A stretch of 64,000 nucleotides of DNA from an uncultured Caulobacterales bacterium (lineage in GTDB: Bacteria > Pseudomonadota > Alphaproteobacteria > Caulobacterales > Caulobacteraceae). Each line of letters begins with the position of its first letter. Within the stretch, counting starts at the first letter, position 1. The position numbers were made by a program, and so were the translations under genes. Positions 9,399-18,387 of the stretch are shown in pieces. Where the stretch lies: assembly GCA_903900155.1 (NCBI GenBank), contig CAIUMD010000047.1, positions 1 to 64,000 of the forward strand. Direction: 5' to 3'. The notes beneath the pieces were generated by a model. That model was not told where the DNA came from, searched no databases, and saw nothing but the letters and a program-made list of their open reading frames with translations.

Positions 9399-10667
9399 AT
9401 GCCAGACATGAGCGCGCCCGCGCCCTCCAATCAGGAATACAAGCGCCTGACGCAGTATGACGTTGATGTCATCTGCGCCAAGCACGATCGCCTGTGGTCG
9501 GCCCGGATGGGCGGCGCGCGCGCCGTCTTCGCCTTCTGCGACCTGTCGGGCCTGTCAATGACGGGCCGCAATCTGTGCGACGCCGACTTCACCGGCGCGA
9601 TCATGGTCGGCTGCGACCTGCGCAAGACCAAGCTGGACAACGCCAACTGCTACGGCGCGGACATGCAGGGCGCGGACCTGACCGACGCCAGCCTGCGCCG
9701 GGCCGACCTGCGCGGCTCCAGCCTGCGCGGCGCGAACCTGACCGGCGCCGACATGTTCGAGGCCGACCTGCGCGAAGGCACGATCGCCGCCGCCGACCGC
9801 AAGGAAGGCTACAAGGTCATCGAGCTGACCCAGCGCGAGGCCTATGCCAGCGGCGCGAACCTCTCGGGCGCCAACCTGGAGCGCTCGCGCCTCTCGGGCA
9901 TCGTGGCGACCAAAGCCGATTTCAGCGACGCGATCCTGAAGGACGCCAAGCTGGTCCGCGCCAACTTGAAACAAGCCAATTTCAACGGGGCCAATCTGGC
10001 CGGCGCCGACCTGTCGGGCGCCAACCTGGCCGGCGCCGACCTGCGCAACACGGTCCTGGTCGGCGCCAAGACCATGTCGTGGAACGTCAACGACACCAAT
10101 ATGGAAGGCGCCCTGACCGACAAGCCGTCGGGCACCAGCGTCTCGGACCTGCCTTACGAGCAGATGATCGCCGACCACGCCAAGTGGATCGAGACCGGCG
10201 GCGGCGAGGGCAAGCCATCGGTGTTCGACAAGGCCGACCTGCGTAACCTGCGCTCGATCCGCGGCTTCAACCTGACGGCTCTCTCGGCCAAGGCGGCGGT
10301 GTTCTACGGCCTCGACATGGAAGGCGTGCAGATGCAGGGCGCCCAGCTGGAGGGAGCGGACCTGCGGGCGTGTAACCTGCGCCGGGCCGACCTGCGCGGC
10401 GCGCGGCTGAAGGGCGCCAAGCTGACGGGCTCGGACCTGCGCGACGCCCAACTGGGCCCGCTGCTGATCGCCGCCGACCGCGTGCTGCCGTGCGACCTGA
10501 CCGGCGCCATCCTGACCAATGCCGATTTCGCGCGCGCCGATCTGCGCCAGGCCCGGATGGCCGGCGCGGACGTCTCGCGCGCCAACTTCACGGGAGCCCA
10601 GCTCAAGGACGTCGATCTGACCGGCGCGATCCGCATGGCGGCGCGCGGACTGGATGACGTTATCTGA
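9399..10667 (+). CDS. Pentapeptide-repeat protein
   Basis: Tandem A(D/N)LxG repeats in N- and C-terminal blocks. Confidence 0.93.
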   Translation: MPDMSAPAPSNQEYKRLTQYDVDVICAKHDRLWSARMGGARAVFAFCDLSGLSMTGRNLCDADFTGAIMVGCDLRKTKLDNANCYGADMQGADLTDASLRRADLRGSSLRGANLTGADMFEADLREGTIAAADRKEGYKVIELTQREAYASGANLSGANLERSRLSGIVATKADFSDAILKDAKLVRANLKQANFNGANLAGADLSGANLAGADLRNTVLVGAKTMSWNVNDTNMEGALTDKPSGTSVSDLPYEQMIADHAKWIETGGGEGKPSVFDKADLRNLRSIRGFNLTALSAKAAVFYGLDMEGVQMQGAQLEGADLRACNLRRADLRGARLKGAKLTGSDLRDAQLGPLLIAADRVLPCDLTGAILTNADFARADLRQARMAGADVSRANFTGAQLKDVDLTGAIRMAARGLDDVI

Positions 10668-10765
10668 CAGATTTTTGCGACATTCGGACGCAGGCTTAAC
10701 TGTTCACTCGTCCATCGCTGCTACAGTCCGCGTAACATAAAAGAACACTAACGGGGACCATCGTT

Positions 10766-12031
10766 ATGAACGCCGCGCAGAGCGTGGCCGGGCGGCGACG
10801 CCTGAGCCAAGCCGAGCTCGACATGATCGTAACGGCGCACGAGAAATTCGTTACCGGCAAGCAGGGGGGCAAGCGAGCTTCCCTACGCTTCATGCAGCTG
10901 TCGGGCCTAGATCTGTCGTTCCGGAACTTGACCGACGCGGACCTGACCGCCTCGATCCTTGAAGATTGCCGCATGGTCCGCACCAAGCTGGACCGCGCCA
11001 GCCTGTTCGGCTGCGACCTGCGCAAGAGCGATATGCGCCAGGCGTCGCTGGTGCGCGCCGACCTGCGCGGCGCGTGCCTGCGCGGCGCGAACCTGGCCCA
11101 GGCCGACCTGACCCAGGCCGACTTCCGCGAAGGCCAGATCGCCATTCCGCACCCGCGCAAGGGTCTGGAGACCATGCGCCACGAGACCCGCCAGGGCGAG
11201 GTCGACGAGGTCAACTTCTCGGGCGCCACCCTGGATGGTTCGCAGTTCGAGGGCGTCTCGGCATTCAAGGCCGATTTCAGCGACTGCTCGCTGCGCGGCG
11301 CCAAGCTGTCGGGCGCCAACCTCAAGGAAGCCAATCTGGTCGGGGCCATCCTGGACGGCGCCGACGTCAAGGGCGCCAACCTGGAGGGCGCGAACCTGTC
11401 GGGCGCGGTCATGGCCGGCGTCGACACCTCCACCGCCCGCACAAGCGGCGCCAGCATGAACGGCGTCGTGGGCGCCGTGACCCGCGAAGCGCTGAGCAAG
11501 GCCGAGGAGCTCTACAACCGCTGCCTGGGCAACCAGCGCTGGTGCCAGACCGGCGGCAAGGAAGGGCGGGCGGCCCGTCTCGACGGCGAGGATCTGCGTC
11601 CGCTGGGCGCCAAGCTGAAGGGCCTGCGCCTGACGGCCATGAGCGCCAAGGGCGCCTGCATGGTCGGGCTGGACCTGTCCGGCGCCCAATTGCAGGGCGC
11701 CAACCTGCAGAACGCCGACCTGCGCGCGGCCAATCTGCGCGGGGCCGACCTGCGCGGGGCCAAGCTGACCGGCGCCAACCTGACGAAGGCCGACCTGCGC
11801 CAGGCCTTCCTGTCGCCCCTGCCGCTGGGGCCGACGCGCCAGACGCAGGCCAACCTGCAATCGGCCCGCATGCGCTACGCCATGGTCCAGACGGCTGATC
11901 TCAGCGAGGCGGTGCTTGACGGCGCTGACCTGCGCGGCTCGGACTTCACCGGCGCCCGCGTGGTCAAGGCCAGCTTCCGCGACGTGGACCTCAAGCAGGT
12001 CCAGGGCCTGGATTTCTCATTGCCGGGCTAG
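10766..12031 (+). CDS. Pentapeptide-repeat protein, paralogue of the preceding gene
   Basis: Same architecture as 9399..10667 (N-terminal helix, repeat block, linker, second repeat block). Confidence 0.93.
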   Translation: MNAAQSVAGRRRLSQAELDMIVTAHEKFVTGKQGGKRASLRFMQLSGLDLSFRNLTDADLTASILEDCRMVRTKLDRASLFGCDLRKSDMRQASLVRADLRGACLRGANLAQADLTQADFREGQIAIPHPRKGLETMRHETRQGEVDEVNFSGATLDGSQFEGVSAFKADFSDCSLRGAKLSGANLKEANLVGAILDGADVKGANLEGANLSGAVMAGVDTSTARTSGASMNGVVGAVTREALSKAEELYNRCLGNQRWCQTGGKEGRAARLDGEDLRPLGAKLKGLRLTAMSAKGACMVGLDLSGAQLQGANLQNADLRAANLRGADLRGAKLTGANLTKADLRQAFLSPLPLGPTRQTQANLQSARMRYAMVQTADLSEAVLDGADLRGSDFTGARVVKASFRDVDLKQVQGLDFSLPG

Positions 12032-12058
12032 GGAAGAGTTTCGACCTTAACCCTTCAT

Positions 12059-12089
12059 CGTCATCCCGCGAACAAGTCGCGGGATGACG
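12059..12089. repeat. Palindromic cgtcatcccgcg...cgcgggatgacg element
   Basis: 12-bp perfect inverted repeat, 7-nt loop. Confidence 0.7.
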
Positions 12090-12110
12090 GGATTTGGTCA
12101 GCTGAACATG

Positions 12111-12137
12111 AAAAAGGCGGCGCATCGCTGCGCCGCC
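12111..12137 (-). terminator. Intrinsic terminator downstream of hsp20
   Basis: Minus strand: GGCGGCGCA-GCGA-TGCGCCGCC-TTTTT. Confidence 0.8.
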
Positions 12138-12180
12138 CAAGTTCAGAGGGGATTGGGGAGACTAGAAACAGGGCCGCCGG

Positions 12181-12642
12181 TTAGGCGGCCTTTTCGCCTT
12201 CGATCAGGGTCGAGGGCGCGGCCGACTTGATCTCCACGGTGCGGGGCTTCAGGGCTTCCGGCAGTTCACGCTTCAGCGCGATCGACAGCAGGCCGTTCGA
12301 CAGATCGGCATCGACCACCACCAGATAGTCGGTCAGCTGGAACTTGCGCTCGAAGTTACGCTCGGCGAGCCCGCGGTGCAGGTACTGCTTGGCGTCGCCA
12401 TCGTTGGCGGCCTTGCGACCGGTGACGGTCAGCAGGTTTTCCTTCACCTCGACGTTCAGTTCTTCCGGCTTGAAACCGGCCACCGCGATCTCGATGCGGT
12501 AGTCGTTCTCGCCGGCGCGTTCGATGTTGTAGGGGGGATAGCCCGAGGCCGCTTCGGTGCGGGCGGCGGCGTCCAGCTGGTCGGCGAGGCGGTCGAAGCC
12601 GACGAGCGAGCGGTACAGGGGCGAAAGGTCGATCGTACGCAT
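12181..12642 (-). CDS. Hsp20/IbpA-family small heat-shock protein
   Basis: Alpha-crystallin domain: YRIEIAVAGFKPEELNVEVKENLLTVTGRK...YLHRGLAERNFERKFQLTDYLVV. Confidence 0.95.
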   Translation of the reverse strand: MRTIDLSPLYRSLVGFDRLADQLDAAARTEAASGYPPYNIERAGENDYRIEIAVAGFKPEELNVEVKENLLTVTGRKAANDGDAKQYLHRGLAERNFERKFQLTDYLVVVDADLSNGLLSIALKRELPEALKPRTVEIKSAAPSTLIEGEKAA

Positions 12643-12740
12643 AGGGTCAGATCCTTCTCATCAAGCAAGGTCTTTGAATGTTCGTCCCGTCGGCGACCCG
12701 AGTTCGGCATCGCCAGGTGGTCCGGAAGGCCCGGGTTTCC
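12643..12740 (-). promoter_or_regulatory. Candidate ROSE-type RNA thermometer in hsp20 5' UTR
   Basis: Minus-strand UTR ends ccUUGCUugaugagAAGGAucugacccuAUG; UUGCU-type anti-SD can pair with AAGG SD (stem at 12653..12670). Confidence 0.65.
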
Positions 12741-12888
12741 AGCGCCTTCGTGAAACTAATTGGTGAGCGGATTTTCGGGTTCAAGGGGGCTCCCGATCAA
12801 AGAACGTGAATCGTTTGACGCACCGGTTCCCCCGGCTAAGGTCGCGCCTCCCATCTCCGTCGTCCAACTCGTCGAAGGACACGTCCCC

Positions 12889-13731
12889 ATGCCGCTTCGC
12901 CGTCACGTCCTGCTGCTGGCCGCCGCCCTGACCCTGGCCGCGCCCGCCGCCTTCGCCTCCACCGACGCCGCCCTGAAGGCCGCCGTGGCCTCGCCGACCC
13001 GTCCCGCCGGCGACGTCGCCCGCGACGGCGCGCGTCATCCGGTCCAGAGCCTGGACTTCTGGGGTCTCAAGCCCAAGCAGACCGTGATCGAGATCTCGCC
13101 CGGCGGCGGCTACTGGACCGAGATCCTGGCCCCGTACGCCAAGGCCACCGGCGGCACGTATGTGGCCGGCGTCGCCGACCTGTCGAATCCGAAGATCTCG
13201 GAAGGGGCCAAGAAGAGCCGCGCCGACTTCGAAGCCCGGTTCTCCGATCCCGCCAGGTACGGCAAGCCGCAGTTCGCCAATTTCGGCGCGGCCTCGGGGC
13301 CGCTGGGCGCGCCGGGCTCGGCCGACCTGGTGCTGACCGCCCGCAACGTCCACAACTGGACGCAGGCGCCGGGCATGGCCGACAAGGCGTTCGCCGACTT
13401 CTTCGCCGTGCTGAAGCCGGGCGGCATCCTGGCGATCGAGGATCACCGCGCCGATCCGCGCTCGGAAAAGGACGCCGGCGCCGACGGTTATCTGAACACC
13501 GCCACCGTGATCGCCCTGGCCGAGAAGGCCGGCTTCAAGCTGGACGCCAAGTCCGAGATCAACGCCAACCCCAAGGACACCAAGGACCATCCCTTCGGCG
13601 TCTGGACCCTGCCGCCGACCAAGCGCACCGCGCCGGGCGGCCAGCCGGCCAATCCGAATTTCGATCGCACCAAGTACGATGCGATCGGCGAGAGCGACCG
13701 CATGACCCTGCGCTTCAAGAAGCCGGCCTGA
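12889..13731 (+). CDS. Exported class I SAM-methyltransferase-like protein
   Basis: Signal peptide MPLRRHVLLLAAALTLAAPAAFA; VIEISPGGGYWTEILAPYA; DLVLTARNVHNW. Confidence 0.82.
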   Translation: MPLRRHVLLLAAALTLAAPAAFASTDAALKAAVASPTRPAGDVARDGARHPVQSLDFWGLKPKQTVIEISPGGGYWTEILAPYAKATGGTYVAGVADLSNPKISEGAKKSRADFEARFSDPARYGKPQFANFGAASGPLGAPGSADLVLTARNVHNWTQAPGMADKAFADFFAVLKPGGILAIEDHRADPRSEKDAGADGYLNTATVIALAEKAGFKLDAKSEINANPKDTKDHPFGVWTLPPTKRTAPGGQPANPNFDRTKYDAIGESDRMTLRFKKPA

Positions 13732-13780
13732 CTTTGGCCAAGGTCGAGGGGCACTGTGTTGGGTGCGTTACGGGGGAATG

Positions 13781-14671
13781 ATGCTTCCAGCTCGGTATTG
13801 GTCGCGGCGAGGCGTGCTGGCCAGCGTTAGTGCGCTGGCGCTCACCGCCTGCGGCAAGAAGAACGACCCGGCCAAGACGGAGGCGAAAGCCGCCGATAAG
13901 GCCGGGCCCAGGACGATCGAGGCGGTGGTGGCCGGCGACTGGCGCCGGCCCGAGGACCGCGCCCGCGACGTCTGGCGCCATCCGGTCGAGACCCTGAAGT
14001 TCTGGGATCTCAAGCCCGGCCAGACGGTCGTGGAGTTCTGGCCCGGCGCGGGCTGGTACACCGACATCCTCGCCCCTTACCTGGCCGACACCAAAGGCCG
14101 TCTCTACGAGGCGCTGCTGCAGACCGACCCCGCCGACCCGGCCGCGGCCGAGATCGCCGAGGGGTATCGTCGCAAGCTGACCGAGAAGAAGAAAGTCTAT
14201 GGCGACGTGCAGTTCACCGCCTTTGGCCCCACCAGCGGTCCGGTGGCGCCGGCGGGCACGGTCGACCTGGTCCTCTTCCTGCGCAACCTGCACAACTGGA
14301 TGGCGGGCGGCATCGCAGAGAAAGCCTTCAAGGACGCCCTGGCGGCGCTGAAGCCCGGTGGCGTCCTGGGCGTCGAGGAGCATCGGGGCGAGCCGGGGCG
14401 GGTGCAGGACGTGCTGGCCGAGGACGGCTACGTCCAGCAGGACTATGTGATCCAGATGGCCAAGGAGGCCGGCTTCGTGCTGGTCTCCGCCAGCGAAATC
14501 AACGCCAATCCCAAGGACACCAAGGACCACCCGTTCGGCGTCTGGACCCTGCCGCCCACGCGGCTGTCGGCCCCGCGCGGCGAACCGGCCGAGCCGGGCT
14601 TCGACCACGCCAAATACGACGCGATCGGCGAGAGCGACCGCATGACCCTCAAGTTCATGAAGCCGAAGTGA
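13781..14671 (+). CDS. Methyltransferase-like lipoprotein, tandem paralogue of the preceding gene
   Basis: LTACGKK lipobox; VVEFWPGAGWYTDILAPYL; C-terminus NPKDTKDHPFGVWTLPPT..YDAIGESDRMTL shared with 12889..13731. Confidence 0.8.
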   Translation: MLPARYWSRRGVLASVSALALTACGKKNDPAKTEAKAADKAGPRTIEAVVAGDWRRPEDRARDVWRHPVETLKFWDLKPGQTVVEFWPGAGWYTDILAPYLADTKGRLYEALLQTDPADPAAAEIAEGYRRKLTEKKKVYGDVQFTAFGPTSGPVAPAGTVDLVLFLRNLHNWMAGGIAEKAFKDALAALKPGGVLGVEEHRGEPGRVQDVLAEDGYVQQDYVIQMAKEAGFVLVSASEINANPKDTKDHPFGVWTLPPTRLSAPRGEPAEPGFDHAKYDAIGESDRMTLKFMKPK

Positions 14672-14829
14672 CAAGCCCTGCCGCGCAGGTAAAGTTGACA
14701 AGAACCCCGACTAGGGTCGCCTTCTATCAGGGGAAGAAATAAGAGTCTGGGTCGTCTGAACGGTGTTTACTTAACCGGGCGGCCCGGTCTAGCTTTTCGC
14801 AACAACTCGCGCAGAGGGAGATCGCGCAT

Positions 14830-15138
14830 ATGGCCACGCTTCAGGAAATCACCGACCGCATCAAGGGCGCCGTGGGCGACGACAGCGGTCTTGGCAAGAG
14901 CCTCAAGTTCGACCTGAAGGACGCCGGCGTCATCCACATCGACGGTGGCTCTGTCACCAACGAAGACAAGCCGGCCGATCTGACCATGACGCTCAGCCTG
15001 GACGACCTGCTGGCCATCGGCGCCGGCTCGCTGGACCCGACCATGGCCGTCATGACGGGCAAGCTGAAGCTGTCGGACATGGGCACGGCCATGGCCCTGC
15101 AGCCCAAGATGGGCGCCCTGTTCGCCAAGATGCGCTAA
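14830..15138 (+). CDS. SCP2 sterol-binding domain protein
   Basis: ADLTMTLSLDDLLAIGAGSLDPTMAVMTGKLKLSGDM-like SCP2 signature. Confidence 0.88.
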   Translation: MATLQEITDRIKGAVGDDSGLGKSLKFDLKDAGVIHIDGGSVTNEDKPADLTMTLSLDDLLAIGAGSLDPTMAVMTGKLKLSDMGTAMALQPKMGALFAKMR

Positions 15139-15143
15139 GCCGA

Positions 15144-16124
15144 ATGGGAGAGGAGCCGCGTCTCGTCTCGATTGAAGACGCTCCGGTTCCTAACCACGGT
15201 AAGGCTGAATGGTTTCGCGGCGCGGATGGGGCGACCCTCCGCGCCGCGAAGTTCTTCCCGGACGGGCCTGCCCGGGGTTCGGTGGTGCTCAGCCCCGGAC
15301 GCAGCGAGCCCCTCGAGAAGTATTTCGAGGTCGTCGACGACCTCCTGAAGCGCGACTTCGCCGTGCTGCTGCATGACTGGCGAGGGCAGGGGCTGTCGGC
15401 CCGCAGCCTGCCGGACCGCCTCAAGGGCCACGCCCGGGGCTTCAAGACCTTCATCGCCGACTACACGGCGCTGCTCGATACGTTCGAGACGCGGATGCCC
15501 AAGCCCTGGATCGCCGTCTCGCACTCGATGGGCGGCTGTCTAACCATGCTGGCCCTGGCTCATGGCGAGACACGGTTCGCCGCCACGGTGCTGTCGGCGC
15601 CGATGCTGGGCCTCAACACGGCCGGGGTGCCGCCCTGGTTGGCCAAGCCCCTGGCCTGGACCATGTCCCGTATCGGCAGGGCCGGGGACTATGTGTCGGC
15701 GCCCTATGATCCGCTGGTCCAGACCTTTCAGGGCGACGGCCTGACCCACGACGAGGCGCGCTACGATCGCTATCAGGCCCAACTGCGAGCGGATCCCGAG
15801 ATCGCGCTAGGCGGCATGACCTGGGGGTGGGCGGACTTCGCCATCTCGGCTTGCGACTGGCTGAGGACCACCAAGGGCGTGGAGGCCATCGCCTCGCCGG
15901 TGACCATCGTCGGCGCCGAGCTCGACAACCGCGTGCTGAATTCGGACGCCCAGGCGATCGCAGGGCGCATCCTCAAGGGCCGCTATGTCGAGGTCCCGGG
16001 CGCGTTCCACGAGATCCTGATCGAGACCGATCCCCGCCGGGCGATCTTCTGGCAGGCGTTCGACGAGACCGTCGATCCCGTCGCCCCGCGCGAGCCGCTT
16101 ATTTCGCCGAACGTTTCAGACTGA
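15144..16124 (+). CDS. Alpha/beta hydrolase (lysophospholipase-like)
   Basis: LHDWRGQGLSAR, VSHSMGGCLTMLAL nucleophile elbow. Confidence 0.9.
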   Translation: MGEEPRLVSIEDAPVPNHGKAEWFRGADGATLRAAKFFPDGPARGSVVLSPGRSEPLEKYFEVVDDLLKRDFAVLLHDWRGQGLSARSLPDRLKGHARGFKTFIADYTALLDTFETRMPKPWIAVSHSMGGCLTMLALAHGETRFAATVLSAPMLGLNTAGVPPWLAKPLAWTMSRIGRAGDYVSAPYDPLVQTFQGDGLTHDEARYDRYQAQLRADPEIALGGMTWGWADFAISACDWLRTTKGVEAIASPVTIVGAELDNRVLNSDAQAIAGRILKGRYVEVPGAFHEILIETDPRRAIFWQAFDETVDPVAPREPLISPNVSD

Positions 16125-16127
16125 CCA
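16103..16127. repeat. Direct repeat copy 1: ttcgccgaacgtttcagactgacca
   Basis: 25-bp exact match to 16903..16927. Confidence 0.97.
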
Positions 16128-16140
16128 AGGATACTCCAAG

Positions 16141-16162
16141 CCCCAAAAGGACTTGTTTGGGG
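16141..16162 (+). terminator. Hairpin ccccaaa-N8-tttgggg
   Basis: 7-bp perfect stem between the hydrolase stop and the HigB-like gene. Confidence 0.45.
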
Positions 16163-16180
16163 TGTACTATATATGGTACA
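16163..16180. promoter_or_regulatory. Palindrome TGTACTATATATGGTACA, candidate TA operator
   Basis: 18 bp, 8 of 9 base pairs symmetric, upstream of the higBA-like genes. Confidence 0.6.
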
Positions 16181-16245
16181 GATTTGGCAATCTGGAAGGA
16201 GATTGCGCATGGCTACATGCATCGTGCTGACGGGGAGAGCTCCGT

Positions 16246-16587
16246 ATGTTCAGCGTTGTGTTCTACGAAACGGCCACCGGAAATAAGGTCGTAAAAGACT
16301 GGCTTTTGAGTTTCGCCAAACCAGACCGTGCGGTGCTGGGCGAGGATCTTAAAACAATCCAGTTTGGCTTTCCGATGGGCTTGCCGCTTTGCCGGTCGCT
16401 CGGAAACGGTCTTTGGGAAGTTCGCAGCACGCTACCGGTGAAGCGCACCGAAGCTAGAATGATTTTCTATCAGGACAGCGAGAGCGCAGCGCTTGTCGTT
16501 GTGCACGGCTTTATCAAGAATACTCAGAAAACGCCCAAACGCGATATCGAGATCGCGTTACGTCGCAAACGTGAGGCCAGTCCCTGA
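16246..16587 (+). CDS. Gp49/HigB-like toxin (RelE superfamily)
   Basis: VVFYETATGNKVVKDWLLSF...LGNGLWEVRSTLPVKRTEARMIFY..VVVHGFIKNTQKTPKRDIEIA. Confidence 0.9.
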   Translation: MFSVVFYETATGNKVVKDWLLSFAKPDRAVLGEDLKTIQFGFPMGLPLCRSLGNGLWEVRSTLPVKRTEARMIFYQDSESAALVVVHGFIKNTQKTPKRDIEIALRRKREASP

Positions 16588-16598
16588 CGGGAGACGCC

Positions 16599-16898
16599 AT
16601 GATCGACAAAGCTCCAATCAACCGCGTGGCGCAATTCGAGACGCTCGATGACTTCCTCGACGAAGAAGGCATTCGTGAGGAAGTCACTGCGCGGGCCATC
16701 AAGCGCGTGATCGCCTTGCAGCTTCAAGAAGCCATGAAGGAGCGTCAGTTGACCAAGGCGGCGATGGCCGACCTTATGGAAACCAGTCGCGCGCAATTGG
16801 CGCGAGTGCTCGATCCCGAAGAGTTCAATGTCACGCTCGATACGCTGACAAGAGCCGCCAAGGTCGTCGGACGCAAATTGCGGATCGAACTCGTCTGA
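16599..16898 (+). CDS. HigA-like Xre antitoxin
   Basis: HTH: KERQLTKAAMADLMETSRAQLARVLDP; 11 bp downstream of the toxin. Confidence 0.9.
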   Translation: MIDKAPINRVAQFETLDDFLDEEGIREEVTARAIKRVIALQLQEAMKERQLTKAAMADLMETSRAQLARVLDPEEFNVTLDTLTRAAKVVGRKLRIELV

Positions 16899-17735
16899 CT
16901 ACTTCGCCGAACGTTTCAGACTGACCAGCGCCTCGTCCAGCGGGCGGCGGTCGCCGGAGATGACTATCTGGCCGCCGTTCGGGCCGACAGGTTCGCCGCG
17001 CCAGTTGGTGACCAGGCCGCCGGCGCCTTCGATCAGGGGGATGGCGGCTTCGATGTCCCAGGACTTCAGGCCGGCCTCGATGACCATGTCCATCTTGCCC
17101 ATGGCGACCATGGCGTAGGCATAGGCGTCGCAGCCCTGGCGGGCCAGCTTGGCGGCGGCGCGCACCTGCAGCCAGGCGCCGCGTTCGGCGCCGTCGAAGC
17201 AGGCGTCGGCGTCGGTGGTGGCGATGACGGCGTCGGTCAAGTCGGCGCACGCGCGCACGCGCAGCGGCGTCTCCTGGCCACGCGCGAGAAGGCGCGAGCC
17301 GCCGGCATGGCCGACGAAGATCTCGCCAACATAGGGCTGGCCGATCGCGCCCAGCACGGGGCGGCCTTGATGGCGCAGGCCGATCAGGGTGGTCCACAGC
17401 GGCAGGCCCGAGATGAAGGCGCGCGTGCCGTCGATCGGGTCCAGCACCCAGACGAACTCGGCGTCCGGGCGGTCCTCGCCGTACTCTTCGCCGATCACGC
17501 CGTGCTCTGGATAGCGCTCGGAAATCAGTTTCCGGATCGCCGCTTCCGCGCCGCGGTCGGCCTCGGTCACCGGGTCGAACGCCGCGTGGGCGCCACGCGG
17601 CAGGTTCTTGCCCGCCCCCTTGTCGTCCAGGCCGTGGTCGGCCCGGAACAGCGGCAGGATCACCTGCGCCGAAGCGCGGTTCAGGTCGATGATGAAGGCG
17701 TCGAGCGTCGCGAGCGTGTCAGCGGAGAGCGTCAT
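16899..17735 (-). CDS. hisN: Histidinol-phosphatase, inositol monophosphatase family
   Basis: VIGEEYGED, WVLDPIDGTRAFISGLPLW, SWDIEAAIPLIEGAGGLVTNW. Confidence 0.9.
   Translation of the reverse strand: MTLSADTLATLDAFIIDLNRASAQVILPLFRADHGLDDKGAGKNLPRGAHAAFDPVTEADRGAEAAIRKLISERYPEHGVIGEEYGEDRPDAEFVWVLDPIDGTRAFISGLPLWTTLIGLRHQGRPVLGAIGQPYVGEIFVGHAGGSRLLARGQETPLRVRACADLTDAVIATTDADACFDGAERGAWLQVRAAAKLARQGCDAYAYAMVAMGKMDMVIEAGLKSWDIEAAIPLIEGAGGLVTNWRGEPVGPNGGQIVISGDRRPLDEALVSLKRSAK
16903..16927. repeat. Direct repeat copy 2 (3' end of hisN)
   Basis: 25-bp exact match to 16103..16127. Confidence 0.97.
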
Positions 17736-17786
17736 GGGGCGGGGTTTAACGCCCCCGCCCTAGGTACGCTAGCTTGCTCGGCCAAC

Positions 17787-18176
17787 TTACGCGTCGGCGT
17801 GCTCGGGACCGCCGCCGTTCAGCGACTTGGCCAGGTCCAGCAGGCGACGGCGCGGACGCTCGCCCAGCAGATAGTAGGCGCGGATCAGGTCCAGCGTCTC
17901 CTTGCGGGCGAACATTTCGCCGCCCTCGGCCGACTCGCCGGTGGTCTCGCGGCGCACGTCCGACAGGCCGTCGTAGAAGTAGCCGACCGGCACTTCCAGG
18001 GCCTCGGACAGTTGCCACAGACGCGCGGCGGAGATGCGGTTGGCGCCGCACTCGTACTTTTGGATCTGCTGGAACCGCACGCCGACAGCGCCCGCCAGCT
18101 GCTGTTGGGTCAGGCCCAGCAGACGGCGGCGGCGGCGAAGGCGCTTGCCCAGATGGGTATCGATGTCGTTGCCCAT
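17787..18176 (-). CDS. Xre-family transcriptional regulator
   Basis: GKRLRRRRRLLGLTQQQLAGAVGVRFQQIQKYECGANRISAARLWQLSEAL. Confidence 0.9.
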   Translation of the reverse strand: MGNDIDTHLGKRLRRRRRLLGLTQQQLAGAVGVRFQQIQKYECGANRISAARLWQLSEALEVPVGYFYDGLSDVRRETTGESAEGGEMFARKETLDLIRAYYLLGERPRRRLLDLAKSLNGGGPEHADA

Positions 18177-18387
18177 GGAAACCATGCCCTAGTTTTCCCG
18201 ACCCGTCCCGAAACGGAACGGCCTGGGCTGACAGCCGCAAGTCGCGTGCCGGGCGAGCGCGTTAGGCGAAAGTGCGCGCGGTTTCGCCGGCCAACGCGCT
18301 CGAAGCATAAGAACCGGAGCCGATCTGTTTCAGATCGGCCCCGGAGCAAAGTTGCGCGATACGTGCGGGCGAGCCTACTAAGGACCC

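Noticed and set aside
9399-12031. Pentapeptide-repeat DNA periodicity as a CRISPR or satellite array
   Set aside because: Periodicity is codon-level (A-D/N-L-x-x) within intact ORFs, not nucleotide repeats with spacers
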